Below, in pieces: positions 17,385 through 26,399 of a stretch of DNA of 64,000 bases. The notes beneath the pieces are model-generated. The model saw only the letters and a program-made list of their open reading frames with translations, did not search any database and was not told the DNA's origin. The DNA lies in contig NZ_CP058351.1 of NCBI RefSeq assembly GCF_005860795.2, positions 1 through 64,000 on the forward strand. The letters are read 5' to 3'. The stretch comes from Peteryoungia desertarenae. Lineage in GTDB: Bacteria > Pseudomonadota > Alphaproteobacteria > Rhizobiales > Rhizobiaceae. The position numbers and the translations under genes were made by a program. Position 1 is the first letter of the stretch, and every line of letters begins with the position of its first letter.

Positions 17385-18797
17385 CTATCGAGGGGTTGTT
17401 ACCACGGGGCTCGCCAGTGGGTCTGCAAGCGTCGCAAGATCACGCGCCAGAAGACGCGCTTCGTCCGGTACATCCTCCGCGATCGAGAGGACCTCGCTCA
17501 CCCGTGACTTGCCCAGTAGAATCTCCTTGGCAAGCGCAGCGGCGCGATCATAGCCGAGCCATGGCACCAGCGCCGTCACCACGGCCGTGCTGTTTTCCAG
17601 ATGGGCCCTGCAGGCGTCCGGATAGGCAATGATCCCCTCCACGCAGCGGCTCCGAAGCGTCTCGCAGGCTCGGGTCAGGAGGGAAATGGAGGTCATCAGG
17701 TTGTAGAGAATAACCGGTTCCATGACATTGAGCTGCAATTGACCCGCCTCGGCGGCCAGAGTGACCGTGAGATCGGCCCCGATGACCTGGAAAGCGATCT
17801 GGTTGACGACTTCCGGGATGACCGGATTGACCTTGCCGGGCATGATCGAGGAGCCAGGCTGCAACTGGGGCAGTCCGATCTCGCAGAATCCACCGCGCGG
17901 TCCGCTGGAGAGCAGCCTCAGATCATTGCATATCTTGGAGAGCTTGGTCGCTGTCCGCTTCAGCATCGCTGAGAAGAGGACAAATGCTCCGGTATCCCAG
18001 CAGGCCTCAACCAGATCTCCGGCGCTGACCAGCGGTAGAGCGGTCTGCGCCGCGAGGTGACCAATGGCGGCTTCGCGGTATCCTTGCGGCGCGTTGAGGC
18101 CGGTTCCGATGGCGGTTCCTCCGAGATTGACCTCGCGCAAGAGGCCAGCAATCTCGGCCAGACGCGCATGATCTTCTCTAAGGGTAACGGCGAAAGCGCG
18201 GAATTCCTGTCCGAGTGTCATCGGCACGGCATCCTGCAACTGGGTTCTTCCGAGCTTGACGATCTGACTGAAACTTGCCGCCTTTGTCTCGAAAGCTGCA
18301 ATCAGCGCCGCAAGGCTCTCGCGAAGGGTCTCGTGCTCCATCAGCAGGGCAAGACGGATCGCGGTTGGGTAAACATCGTTCGTCGATTGCGAAAGATTGA
18401 CGTGATTGTTGGGATGGATGACGTCGTAACGCCCGCGCGGCAGCCCGATCAGTTCCAGCGCACGATTGGCGACAACCTCGTTCATGTTCATGTTTGTCGA
18501 GGTACCGGCTCCTCCCTGGAAAACATCGAGCGGAAAGGCATGGTCAAGTTTGCCGTCCATGACATCCTCGCAGGCGCGCATAATGGCCTGCGCCTTTTCA
18601 GGCGACAGAAGGCCCAAATCGCGGTTTGCCAGCGCGGCAGCTTTCTTGACCTGAGCGAGCGCCTTCAGGAAGGATGGAAAATGGCTGATCATGACGCCCG
18701 AGATCGCAAAATTCGCAATTGCGCGCTGGGTTTGCGCACCCCAATAAGCATCCTCTGGAACCTCGATTTCGCCGAGACTGTCTTTTTCGATCCGCAT
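17385..18797 (-). CDS. aspA: Aspartate ammonia-lyase
   Basis: This 470-residue enzyme of the fumarase/aspartase superfamily should interconvert aspartate with fumarate and ammonia in the cytosol. The superfamily signature GSSIMPGKVNPVIPE is at about 317-331. It is followed by AAEAGQLQLNVMEPVI, which is the aspartase rather than the fumarase form. The N-terminus (RIEKDSLGEIEVP) also matches aspartases. The ATG at 18797 has GGGAGG eight bases upstream. It is divergent from an amidase gene, which may supply amino acids from amides. Confidence 0.88.
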   Translation of the reverse strand: MRIEKDSLGEIEVPEDAYWGAQTQRAIANFAISGVMISHFPSFLKALAQVKKAAALANRDLGLLSPEKAQAIMRACEDVMDGKLDHAFPLDVFQGGAGTSTNMNMNEVVANRALELIGLPRGRYDVIHPNNHVNLSQSTNDVYPTAIRLALLMEHETLRESLAALIAAFETKAASFSQIVKLGRTQLQDAVPMTLGQEFRAFAVTLREDHARLAEIAGLLREVNLGGTAIGTGLNAPQGYREAAIGHLAAQTALPLVSAGDLVEACWDTGAFVLFSAMLKRTATKLSKICNDLRLLSSGPRGGFCEIGLPQLQPGSSIMPGKVNPVIPEVVNQIAFQVIGADLTVTLAAEAGQLQLNVMEPVILYNLMTSISLLTRACETLRSRCVEGIIAYPDACRAHLENSTAVVTALVPWLGYDRAAALAKEILLGKSRVSEVLSIAEDVPDEARLLARDLATLADPLASPVVTTPR

Positions 18798-19023
18798 ATC
18801 ATGAACCTCCCGCACAAGACCGGATTGACCACCCGCCGGCAATACCGACCAGCCATGGGAAGTCTAACGGCGGTTCACGCGTTGGAAACGTCAAACCCAT
18901 CCGGTACCGAACGCAAGTTGATGCTCAAGAAGCGTCATCTTGCGTCAACCGCAAACGCCACGCCATCTCAACAGGTGCATTCAGCTGTGTGTACACTCAC
19001 CGCAGGAACACAGGGGCAATGCA
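18798..19023. promoter_or_regulatory. Divergent promoter region of aspA and the amidase gene
   Basis: In this 226-base gap there is a 7-base inverted repeat, ACGCAAG (18911-18917) and CTTGCGT (18939-18945). Inside it TTGATGCTCAA forms a second short palindrome, so the arrangement looks like an operator for a dimeric regulator. No regulator gene is adjacent. Confidence 0.35.
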
Positions 19024-20337
19024 ATGCAGGACACGATCCTTGAGCTGGCCCGGACACTTCATCGGCAGAAGTCGGCAGGGCTTCTGATCCGGGAAAGTCT
19101 GGACCGTATCGAGAAGACAAATCCGAAACTCTTGGCCTTTCGCTCTGTCTTTGCCGAGCAGGCGATCAAGGCGGCCGATCTTGCGGATTGGCGGGCTGCT
19201 GAGGCCGGCGATGTTGGTATGCTTCACGGAATACCGTTTGCTATCAAGGACCTTGCAGAACTATCCGGCCATGTTACCGGTTTCGGCTCGCTCGCTTTCG
19301 GCTCCAAGACATCGACACAGACTGCACCCGCTATTCAGCACCTGATCGATGCCGGGGCCATTGCCATCGGGACCACCCATATGGTCGAGTTCGCCAATGG
19401 CAGTTGGGGCACCAACCATGCATTGGGGACACCATGGAACCCGATCGACATGACGCAACACCGGGTTCCCGGAGGATCGAGCAGCGGTTCAGCCGTTGCT
19501 GTTGCGGCCGGCCTTGTACCCTTTGCCATTGGCTCCGATACCGGGGGTTCCATCCGGATTCCGGCGTCGCTGTGCGGCATTGTCGGCTTCAAGCCAAGCT
19601 ATGGCCTTATCCCCGTCACCGGAACAGCCTCGCTCGGCCCCACCTTCGATACGCTTGGCCCCATGACCCGTTCCGTCGCAGATGCGCGTACAGTTTTCGA
19701 GATCATGGCACGGGATGCCGTCCTGGCGCGCGCTGACAAAGTGGGGACGGCGACACTTGCCGTGGTGTTCGAAGAGCAGTTGGGTGCGCTGTCTCCCGTC
19801 GTCGATGAAAGCTTTGCCCGCGCCAAGGGGCGCCTTTCCGAGGCCGGCTTCCGCCTGAAGCGGTATCGCCTGCCCTTATCACTGCGTGACTATCAATCTC
19901 TTGTCGGAACCATCGTATCCTACGAAATCTATCAGTCCTCAGGACACCTTGCCGAGGACGAAAGCCTTCCGATGGACCCGCATGTCCGACGGCGAGTCCT
20001 CGCTGGTCGCGATATCCCTGAGCAAACCTATCTCGAACTTCTTGCCGAGCGGGAACGCGCAGTGACCGAGTTCCGAAGCAGTTTCATTGGCTTTGACGCC
20101 CTTCTGACACCGACGACGCCGCTTCCCGCGGTCCCCATAGACGAGGTCAATGAGGAAGAAATACCGATGTCCCGCTTCACACGGGTCGGAAACTACCTCG
20201 ATCTTTGCGCGATCACCTTGCCCATGCAGGCGCCCGCCGGCGAGGTTACGGGCCTGCAGCTTCTGGCATTATCGGGACAGGACCGAAACCTGCTTGATCT
20301 CGCGTCGAAAGTGGAAGGCATTTTGCGCGGGCAGTGA
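19024..20337 (+). CDS. Amidase (amidase-signature family)
   Basis: This 437-residue hydrolase cleaves an amide to acid and ammonia through a Ser-cisSer-Lys triad. The lysine is in PFAIKDLAE near residue 75. The serines are in GGSSSGSAVAVAAGLVP and GSDTGGSIRIPASLCG, near residues 150-185. The start is the ATG at 19024. The physiological amide is not evident; the divergent aspartase suggests nitrogen or aspartate metabolism. It is monocistronic and convergent with the dehydrogenase operon to its right. Confidence 0.9.
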   Translation: MQDTILELARTLHRQKSAGLLIRESLDRIEKTNPKLLAFRSVFAEQAIKAADLADWRAAEAGDVGMLHGIPFAIKDLAELSGHVTGFGSLAFGSKTSTQTAPAIQHLIDAGAIAIGTTHMVEFANGSWGTNHALGTPWNPIDMTQHRVPGGSSSGSAVAVAAGLVPFAIGSDTGGSIRIPASLCGIVGFKPSYGLIPVTGTASLGPTFDTLGPMTRSVADARTVFEIMARDAVLARADKVGTATLAVVFEEQLGALSPVVDESFARAKGRLSEAGFRLKRYRLPLSLRDYQSLVGTIVSYEIYQSSGHLAEDESLPMDPHVRRRVLAGRDIPEQTYLELLAERERAVTEFRSSFIGFDALLTPTTPLPAVPIDEVNEEEIPMSRFTRVGNYLDLCAITLPMQAPAGEVTGLQLLALSGQDRNLLDLASKVEGILRGQ

Positions 20338-20553
20338 GGCGTTCAAACCATCACGCAAGCACACGCGATTGCAAGGCAAGGAACCGGCAGCCTCAGGCTT
20401 TCACTGTTCTGTGATGTCAGTCGAAGCAAGCCAAGCCACGTCGGGAAGTGTGAGGAAAACGGGTTTGCCGCAGGATGCTTCCAAGTAACGCTTCCCAAGG
20501 ACATTCCGCCGGGATGTCTGAAGGTCGCGACATGACGAGACATGATGCTGACC

Positions 20554-20970
20554 TCAGTAAACGAGCCCAGCTTGCCTGCAATCTGAAAGACTGATCTTCG
20601 AAAGATCTGGCTGATCGGCATCTGATTGGTCAAAAGACCCATTGCTTGTCACGCCGGTTCCTGATCCCTCGCCTGCAGCCTGAGATCCGTTATCGGCAGA
20701 TGAGAGGCTGTCAATGGCAAGCTCCGGCACTTGCAGACGAGTTTCCCGCGACGGTGTCATCTGGCCCGGCACGACCGGAGGCGTATCGACTGTGCCTGAA
20801 CCACGATCTTGCTCGGCTCTGGCGAGCGTGTTGCAGATCCGCAGAACGGTCGTCATCAGTTGACGCTCACCCGTATCCAGTTCCAGATCCCCAAGATAGA
20901 GCGACTGCGACCATGCGGGAGCCGCGCCAAGCACAAGGCAGAAGGCAGCCAGTGTCAGCCAGGATTTCAT
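20554..20970 (-). CDS. Exported protein of unknown function, last gene of the dehydrogenase operon
   Basis: I do not recognise this 138-residue protein. It has a clear signal peptide (hydrophobic residues 5-18, AWSQ cleavage region near 21), one cysteine in the middle (LRICNTLARAE) and one near the C-terminus (LSDCRQ), and a low-complexity Ser/Gly/Asp/Pro-rich second half. It lacks a CxxCH heme site. Its start overlaps the cytochrome c stop by four bases, so it is translationally coupled to the redox genes and probably belongs to or assists the complex in the periplasm. Confidence 0.6.
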   Translation of the reverse strand: MKSWLTLAAFCLVLGAAPAWSQSLYLGDLELDTGERQLMTTVLRICNTLARAEQDRGSGTVDTPPVVPGQMTPSRETRLQVPELAIDSLSSADNGSQAAGEGSGTGVTSNGSFDQSDADQPDLSKISLSDCRQAGLVY

Positions 20971-22217
20971 CGCTCGCCTCCCTGATGTTCAATGAGATAG
21001 TTGCGGATTTCGGAAACCTGTGATGCGGAAACAGACCCGGCCGGTCGATTGGAGCGGTGCCTGAGAAACGAGACGAGGTCCGCGATCTGGTCATCGTTCA
21101 GTTTCCAGGCGAAAGGCGGCATGGATAATGGCGTAGGGGCCGCGTCGGTTGCCACGGCACGGGCACCCTCGAGGATGACCCGGATCACGGTGGTCGGATC
21201 TTCTGCCGAGACCTTGTTGGACGAAACAAGGGGCGCGAAGAAATAGGGAACGCCGGTCAGATCGGCGTCATGACAGGCTGCACAGCTGTCGAAATAGATC
21301 GCTTCTCCGACCTCCAGTCGCTCGGTTTCAATATCCTCACGCTCCGGCTCGGGCCGATCATCAAGGCTCTTGAGATAGGTGGCGATGGCCGAAAGATCCG
21401 AGCGCTCAAGATTTTGGGTGGAGATCGCCACCACTTCCCCCATTCGCTGCATGGGCGCTGTGTGGGGAGCGCGTCCGGCACCGAGAAATTCCACGATATC
21501 GCGCTCTGACCAGTCCGAAATACCGCCATTATCGCCACCACGAATATTGGGCGCGAACCAGTGTTCGAGTGTCCCACCACGCAGATATTCCTCCTCGAGA
21601 TCGGCGCCGAGGAAGTTCTTGCCCGTATGACAGGCACCACAATGGCCGGGGCCATCGACCAGATAGCGACCGCGATTCCAGGCCTCGGATTGCTCTGGGT
21701 CGCGCCGTAGCTCCTCGTCTTCGAAAAACAGTGTCTTCCAGCCGAGGATCGATCCCCGCAGGCTCAGGGGGAATGGCAAGTCATTTTCAGGTTTTTCTGC
21801 GCGGACAGGCGTCAGCGTTCTGAGATAATCATAGATCGCATCGGTATCCTCGCGCGGCATGTGAGTGAAGTAAGGATAGGGAAAGGCGGGATAGAGATGC
21901 TCTCCCGACCGACCGATGCCCTCATTCAAGGCACGGTAGAAATCGTCCCGCGACCAGCGTCCGAGACCGGTTTCGTCATCGGGGGTGAGATTGGGCGTGT
22001 AGATCACGCCGAAGGGCGTTTCCAAACCACGACCGCCCGCATAGGGGATGCCGTCATTATCGAAATCGGTATGACAGGCCATGCAATCGCCGGCCTGGGT
22101 CAGATAGCGACCCTTGGCGACCTGCGATGAGGCAAGTTCCTGTGCCTCGGTGGCAAATGATGTGAGCGCCCAGGCAGCGAGCGCGGCGGATATCGACAGA
22201 CACTGCTTCTGGTTCAT
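20967..22217 (-). CDS. Triheme cytochrome c subunit of a membrane dehydrogenase
   Basis: This 416-residue periplasmic electron carrier has a signal peptide (residues 1-25) and three heme sites: CMACH 45-49, CGACH 193-197 and CAACH 312-316. That spacing is typical of the cytochrome subunits of gluconate, alcohol, sorbitol and fructose dehydrogenases. It would pass electrons from the flavoprotein encoded upstream to ubiquinone or the respiratory chain. The ATG at 22217 overlaps the flavoprotein stop by four bases. I see no clear C-terminal membrane anchor. Confidence 0.9.
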   Translation of the reverse strand: MNQKQCLSISAALAAWALTSFATEAQELASSQVAKGRYLTQAGDCMACHTDFDNDGIPYAGGRGLETPFGVIYTPNLTPDDETGLGRWSRDDFYRALNEGIGRSGEHLYPAFPYPYFTHMPREDTDAIYDYLRTLTPVRAEKPENDLPFPLSLRGSILGWKTLFFEDEELRRDPEQSEAWNRGRYLVDGPGHCGACHTGKNFLGADLEEEYLRGGTLEHWFAPNIRGGDNGGISDWSERDIVEFLGAGRAPHTAPMQRMGEVVAISTQNLERSDLSAIATYLKSLDDRPEPEREDIETERLEVGEAIYFDSCAACHDADLTGVPYFFAPLVSSNKVSAEDPTTVIRVILEGARAVATDAAPTPLSMPPFAWKLNDDQIADLVSFLRHRSNRPAGSVSASQVSEIRNYLIEHQGGER

Positions 22218-23974
22218 GACTGCACCAATGGCCCTGGCCGGGCGAGATAGGTGTTGATGATGGCATTGGCGGACCAATAGGCGAGCGCCCCTACCGTGCC
22301 GGTCGGGTTGTAGCCGGCATTTTGTGGAAAGAGCCCGGCACCGGTGATGAAGAGATTGGGCAAGTCCCAGCTTTGACAGTAGCGATTGGTCACGCTGTCG
22401 CTCGGGCTCTCACCCATGATGGTACCGCCCGTATTGTGGGTCGTCTGATAAGGCTTGGAATCGTAGGAACCACGGCGCCTGTTGACCTTGACCTCCCGTC
22501 CGCCCATGCCCCGGGCGATCTCCTCGACGAAGGGGGTGATATGCGCCGTCAGCAGCCGGTCATTGAGTGTGAAGTCGTAGGTCATGCGCAGAAGCGGGCG
22601 ACCCCATCGGTCAGTATAGACAGGATCCAGGTCGAGATAGTTCGACCGATGCGCCATGGAGGCACCATGCAGGCCGACAGCGGTCGTCTTCAGGAAATTT
22701 TCCCGGACTGCCTGTTTCCATTCACTGCCCCAGCCGGGCACACCGTCTGGAACCGGATGGCTCTCGATCGGCCTCGTATTGGTGGTCCAGCAGGCGATAT
22801 AGCCGCCACCGATGAAGCCGAGCCCCGAATGGTCGAAATTGTCACCATTGTAGTTGTCGACGACAGCCCCCAGGGCCCCGGCCCCGACAAACTCATTGGT
22901 GTAGTGATCGTCATAGAAGACATTGACCGACGACATCACCTGGTAGCAGTAATTCTTGCCGACAACGCCCGTCCCGTCCTGCGGGTCATAGGGTTCGCCA
23001 ATTCCTGACAGGAGAAGCAATCTTGTGTTCTGCAAGGGATAGGCGGCGAGGATGACGATTTCGGCAGGTTGGACATATTCATCGCCCTGAGAATCGACAT
23101 AGCGCACGCCGGTCGCGCGCGAGCCGTCGGCCGACTTCTCAATAGCGATGACTTCGGAATGGGTGCGCAGGACGAAGTTCTCCCGTCGCATCAGGGCAGG
23201 AATGATTGTTGTCTGCGGGGAGGCCTTCGAATAATTCCCGCATCCATATTTCTCGCAAAATCCGCAATAGGTGCATGGCGCAAGCTGCATGCCGAGCGGA
23301 TTTGTATAGGCTCTCGACATATTGGCTGACGGGCCAGGAAAGGGATCAAGCCCGAGTTGACGGGCCGATGCCATGAAGCGGTCCTGGGAAAATGTCATCT
23401 GCATCGGTGGATTGGGATAGTGCTCGCTGCGCATGCCTTCGAAGGGATTGCCACCTTCCACACGTTCACCATTGACATTGCCGGCCTGGCCGCTGATGCC
23501 GCAGATCTTCTCGAAATGATCGAAATGCGGCTCAAGCTCGTCATAGGTGACGCCATAATCCTGCACGGTCATTTCCTCGGGCAGCCGGCCATAACGCTCT
23601 TCATTATGGGAGCGGGCAACAAAATCTGACGGCAGGAAGCGGAAGGTCTGGCCGTTCCAGTGAACGCCGGCGCCGCCAACACCATTCCCGGGAAGGAAGG
23701 AACCCCAGCGCCGCATGGGCAGCGCCATCTGTTCCTCGTTGTTGCGAAAGGTCACCGTGTCGTGAGAGGCCTCCTGAAACATGCCATGACGCCAGTAGAA
23801 GCGAAGCTCGTCCTGCGCAAAGGTTGTTGCAAAATGGGTTGGTGTGTCGCGCCAGGGACCACGTTCGAGCGCCAGCACTTCAAGCCCCGCATCGGTCAGC
23901 TGCTCCGCCATGATGGCCCCCGTCCAGCCAAAACCAATGATGACGACATCCTTGCCGGGTAGTTGCCGAGCCAT
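22214..23974 (-). CDS. GMC-family flavoprotein dehydrogenase, large subunit
   Basis: This 586-residue FAD enzyme has the dinucleotide-binding start VVIIGFGWTGAIMAE (residues 10-24) and a C-terminal GMC domain with HNTGG near 505 and the closing NPTGTVGALAYWSANAI. It also has a cysteine-rich stretch, CTYCGFCEKYGC, near residue 240; such clusters are known in the large subunits of gluconate-2-dehydrogenase-like complexes. It lacks its own signal and would be exported with the Tat-targeted small subunit. AAGGAGA precedes the ATG at 23974. The exact sugar or alcohol substrate is not shown by sequence. Confidence 0.88.
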   Translation of the reverse strand: MARQLPGKDVVIIGFGWTGAIMAEQLTDAGLEVLALERGPWRDTPTHFATTFAQDELRFYWRHGMFQEASHDTVTFRNNEEQMALPMRRWGSFLPGNGVGGAGVHWNGQTFRFLPSDFVARSHNEERYGRLPEEMTVQDYGVTYDELEPHFDHFEKICGISGQAGNVNGERVEGGNPFEGMRSEHYPNPPMQMTFSQDRFMASARQLGLDPFPGPSANMSRAYTNPLGMQLAPCTYCGFCEKYGCGNYSKASPQTTIIPALMRRENFVLRTHSEVIAIEKSADGSRATGVRYVDSQGDEYVQPAEIVILAAYPLQNTRLLLLSGIGEPYDPQDGTGVVGKNYCYQVMSSVNVFYDDHYTNEFVGAGALGAVVDNYNGDNFDHSGLGFIGGGYIACWTTNTRPIESHPVPDGVPGWGSEWKQAVRENFLKTTAVGLHGASMAHRSNYLDLDPVYTDRWGRPLLRMTYDFTLNDRLLTAHITPFVEEIARGMGGREVKVNRRRGSYDSKPYQTTHNTGGTIMGESPSDSVTNRYCQSWDLPNLFITGAGLFPQNAGYNPTGTVGALAYWSANAIINTYLARPGPLVQS

Positions 23975-23994
23975 GCGGTCTCCTTTCATGCGGT

Positions 23995-24729
23995 TTAGTT
24001 TCTGACCCAGGCAGGACGTCCCATCAGTCCAACTGGCGGAAGATCAAGCCTCGCCCCATTGTGATTGACGAACTCCCGGTAGTCGTAGCGGGCGCCGGGA
24101 AAGCCGACATAGCGCCAGCCGATCAGGTCGCGATTGCCGCCATAGATCGGATCGGAAAAGAAGCCTTCGATGACATTTTCGAGCATCAGGTCGAAGAAGG
24201 TCTTGGCGGACAGGTCTGTAAACTCGATCTCCTCGTTATCGAGACCTTCCAGGACAGAATGACGGTCATCCTCGGACAATCGGCGAAACGGCACGCCAAA
24301 TTCCCGTTCGCAATGGAGATCGAGCTCCCGCAAGCCGAGACGATAAAGTTGAGCCGGCGGATGTTCGCTTTGATAGCCCTGTGTGGCTGCCCCCTTGGGG
24401 AAGGGGCCTTTCATGTACCAGTGCTGGGCTGCGCCGTAAAAGCCTGCAAGCTGACGATCGATGAAGGTCACCGCTTCGGCCTCTGCTGCTCCGGGGCCGT
24501 CCTCATCGCTTGGAATGAGGATGGCAAAAACTGCGGCGACTGTCTCACGCTCCTGCGACGTGAAGAACCGTTCCTCCAGAGTGCCATGATAGGGGATATC
24601 TCCCGTCAGAGGCTCCCAGGGCACGCCCTGTCCGCGGCCATATTCGCGACCGAACACCCATTGTGGTGCCGCCAGTGCCGTCCCTGCGAGAAAAAGCGTC
24701 TTGAGAACGCGCCGCCGCTCGATATTCAC
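23995..24729 (-). CDS. Gluconate-2-dehydrogenase subunit-3-like, Tat-exported small subunit
   Basis: This 244-residue protein is the small subunit that carries the flavoprotein through the Tat pathway. Its N-terminus ERRRVLKTLFLAG is a twin-arginine signal, and the downstream sequence fits the subunit-3 family (TSQERETVAAVFAILIPSDEDGPGA). The start is a GTG at 24729 with AAGGAGGGA just upstream, an excellent ribosome site; an earlier ATG would spoil the signal. It opens the four-gene operon, 20 bases before the flavoprotein gene. Confidence 0.85.
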   Translation of the reverse strand: MNIERRRVLKTLFLAGTALAAPQWVFGREYGRGQGVPWEPLTGDIPYHGTLEERFFTSQERETVAAVFAILIPSDEDGPGAAEAEAVTFIDRQLAGFYGAAQHWYMKGPFPKGAATQGYQSEHPPAQLYRLGLRELDLHCEREFGVPFRRLSEDDRHSVLEGLDNEEIEFTDLSAKTFFDLMLENVIEGFFSDPIYGGNRDLIGWRYVGFPGARYDYREFVNHNGARLDLPPVGLMGRPAWVRN

Positions 24730-24783
24730 GCATATCCCTCCTTGATTGCTGGAAGGTCCAACACGTGGATGCCATTCTTGTTC

Positions 24784-24815
24784 CCTCACCTTTCGCACCC
24801 AAAGAAAGGGTGAGG
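24784..24815. other. Hairpin in the leader of the dehydrogenase operon
   Basis: CCTCACCTTTC (24784-24794) pairs with GAAAGGGTGAGG (24804-24815) over 11 base pairs with one bulged G and a 9-base loop. It lies about 55 bases before the GTG of the small-subunit gene, so it would form in that operon's 5' leader, or mark the end of a short transcript. Confidence 0.45.
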
Positions 24816-24823
24816 AGGAGATC

Positions 24824-24928
24824 ATGCAGACGGATGTGCCGGGGCAAGTCTCCGGAGTTGCTGCGAATGTCGCAGAGATCAACGGCAGGCCAGTTTCCCT
24901 GACCCATGGAGGCATGGGGAACGGGTGA
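24824..24928 (+). CDS. Candidate 34-residue small ORF with a strong ribosome site
   Basis: AGGAGG (24813-24818) stands five bases before an ATG that opens a 34-codon frame encoding a small Gly- and Val-rich peptide ending GGMGNG, with no transmembrane stretch. It fills part of the 401-base gap between the dehydrogenase operon and the nuclease gene. The ribosome site also forms part of the neighbouring hairpin region, so coincidence is possible. I see no match to a known peptide family. The rest of the gap (to 25130) shows nothing clear. Confidence 0.2.
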   Translation: MQTDVPGQVSGVAANVAEINGRPVSLTHGGMGNG

Positions 24929-25130
24929 TTGACTTTTTCGCCAGGGAGGCCGTTGCCGCCGCGCTTTTGAACCGCGGCCGGTCACCGAGGGGAATCAAAG
25001 CCTCTGTGGTTCGAAAACTGTGAGGTTTCGGGACTGGCAACGCATCTTCCATCAACCTTTCTGTCGATAGCGCTCAGGAAGCCGTGCCGCTGATGGATTG
25101 TGCCGTGATTTCCTGCAATAGGTATCGGCC

Positions 25131-26399
25131 ATGGCATTCCGTTTCGTGCATACTGCAGATCTACATCTCGATTCACCGCTTCGGTCGCTTGCCATGCGCA
25201 ATGCGGACCTGGCCGATCTTGTTTCCGATGCAAGCCGCCGCGCATTGATTGCTATCGTCGATCTTTGCCTCGAAGAGCAGGTTGACGCACTGATCATTGC
25301 CGGTGACCTCTATGATGGTGACCAGACCTCAATGAAAACGGCTCGGTTCCTGGCGAGCCAGTTGGAGCGGCTGCATCAGGCAGGCATTCATACTTATCTG
25401 ATCCGCGGCAATCATGATGCCCTGTCGAAGATCACACGCGAACTGGTCATGCCTGAGAGCGTGAAGATTTTTGGCGGCCATGCGGAAATTGTCGAGGCTG
25501 GTCCTCCGGGATTTGCGGTCGCCATTCACGGTCTGAGTTTCGCCAGGCCCCAGGCTCCGGAATCCCTGCTGCCAAAATACAAGCCACCCGTTGCTGATGC
25601 AGTCAATATCGGCATCATGCATACGAGTCTGGCGGGATCAGCGGGTCATGATGTCTATGCACCATGCAGCCTTACCGATCTGCATGCTTCGGGCTTTGAC
25701 TATTGGGCACTCGGCCATATTCACCAGCGTTCGCACCATTCAGGCCGAGCCACCGTGGTTATGCCGGGAATACCGCAAGGCCGTGATATCAATGAGGCGG
25801 GAGCAAAGACCGTTTCGCTTGTCACACTTGGCGATGATCGCAGCATTTTCGTGGAAGAGCGGATCACGAGCCTTGCTCAGTTCGAGCGTATCAGCGTCGA
25901 TCTTACCGGCATCACAGAGTGGCGCACTGCCGTTGAAGCCATGCATGCCGCACTGGCAGAGAAACGCGGTGAGGTCGCCTCGCCCCATCTCATTGCGCGC
26001 GTGAAACTGGAAGGCATCACATCGCTTTCCTGGCAGATCCGCCGCGATCTGGATCTTCTGCAGGTCGAGGCGGAAGAAAGGGCCGGTCGACTTGGACGAA
26101 CCTGGGTGGAGAAACTGGAAGTTTCCGTTACCGCACCTGGATCAACATCTGATCGTCCAACGGCCGATCCGGTTGCTGAACTGACACGGCTGATGCAGGA
26201 CGACGTGATCTCGCGTCGCGGCTTTCGTCAAGAAGTGGAAGATATGGTGCGGGACCTGCTCGGCGACCTTCCTGCGGAAACCCGGACATTTGCAGGTCGT
26301 GACGAAGGCGCATTCGAAACATTTCTGGACCAGTTGCTCGCAGAGGGTTCCGAGGACATCGCCGCACGGATGAAGGCGGCAGAACGGGAGGAGCGCTGA
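25131..26399 (+). CDS. Metallophosphoesterase DNA exonuclease (SbcD/Mre11-like, YhaO type)
   Basis: This 422-residue nuclease-type protein has phosphoesterase motifs in the expected order: HTADLHLDSP (residues 7-16), AGDLYDGD near 57, RGNHDALS near 94, MHTSLAG near 162 and ALGHIHQR near 196. These residues bind two manganese ions in Mre11/SbcD. The C-terminal 170 residues are less conserved, as in YhaO. The stop overlaps the start of the Rad50-like gene, so the two are made as a complex, probably for DNA-end processing. Confidence 0.88.
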   Translation: MAFRFVHTADLHLDSPLRSLAMRNADLADLVSDASRRALIAIVDLCLEEQVDALIIAGDLYDGDQTSMKTARFLASQLERLHQAGIHTYLIRGNHDALSKITRELVMPESVKIFGGHAEIVEAGPPGFAVAIHGLSFARPQAPESLLPKYKPPVADAVNIGIMHTSLAGSAGHDVYAPCSLTDLHASGFDYWALGHIHQRSHHSGRATVVMPGIPQGRDINEAGAKTVSLVTLGDDRSIFVEERITSLAQFERISVDLTGITEWRTAVEAMHAALAEKRGEVASPHLIARVKLEGITSLSWQIRRDLDLLQVEAEERAGRLGRTWVEKLEVSVTAPGSTSDRPTADPVAELTRLMQDDVISRRGFRQEVEDMVRDLLGDLPAETRTFAGRDEGAFETFLDQLLAEGSEDIAARMKAAEREER

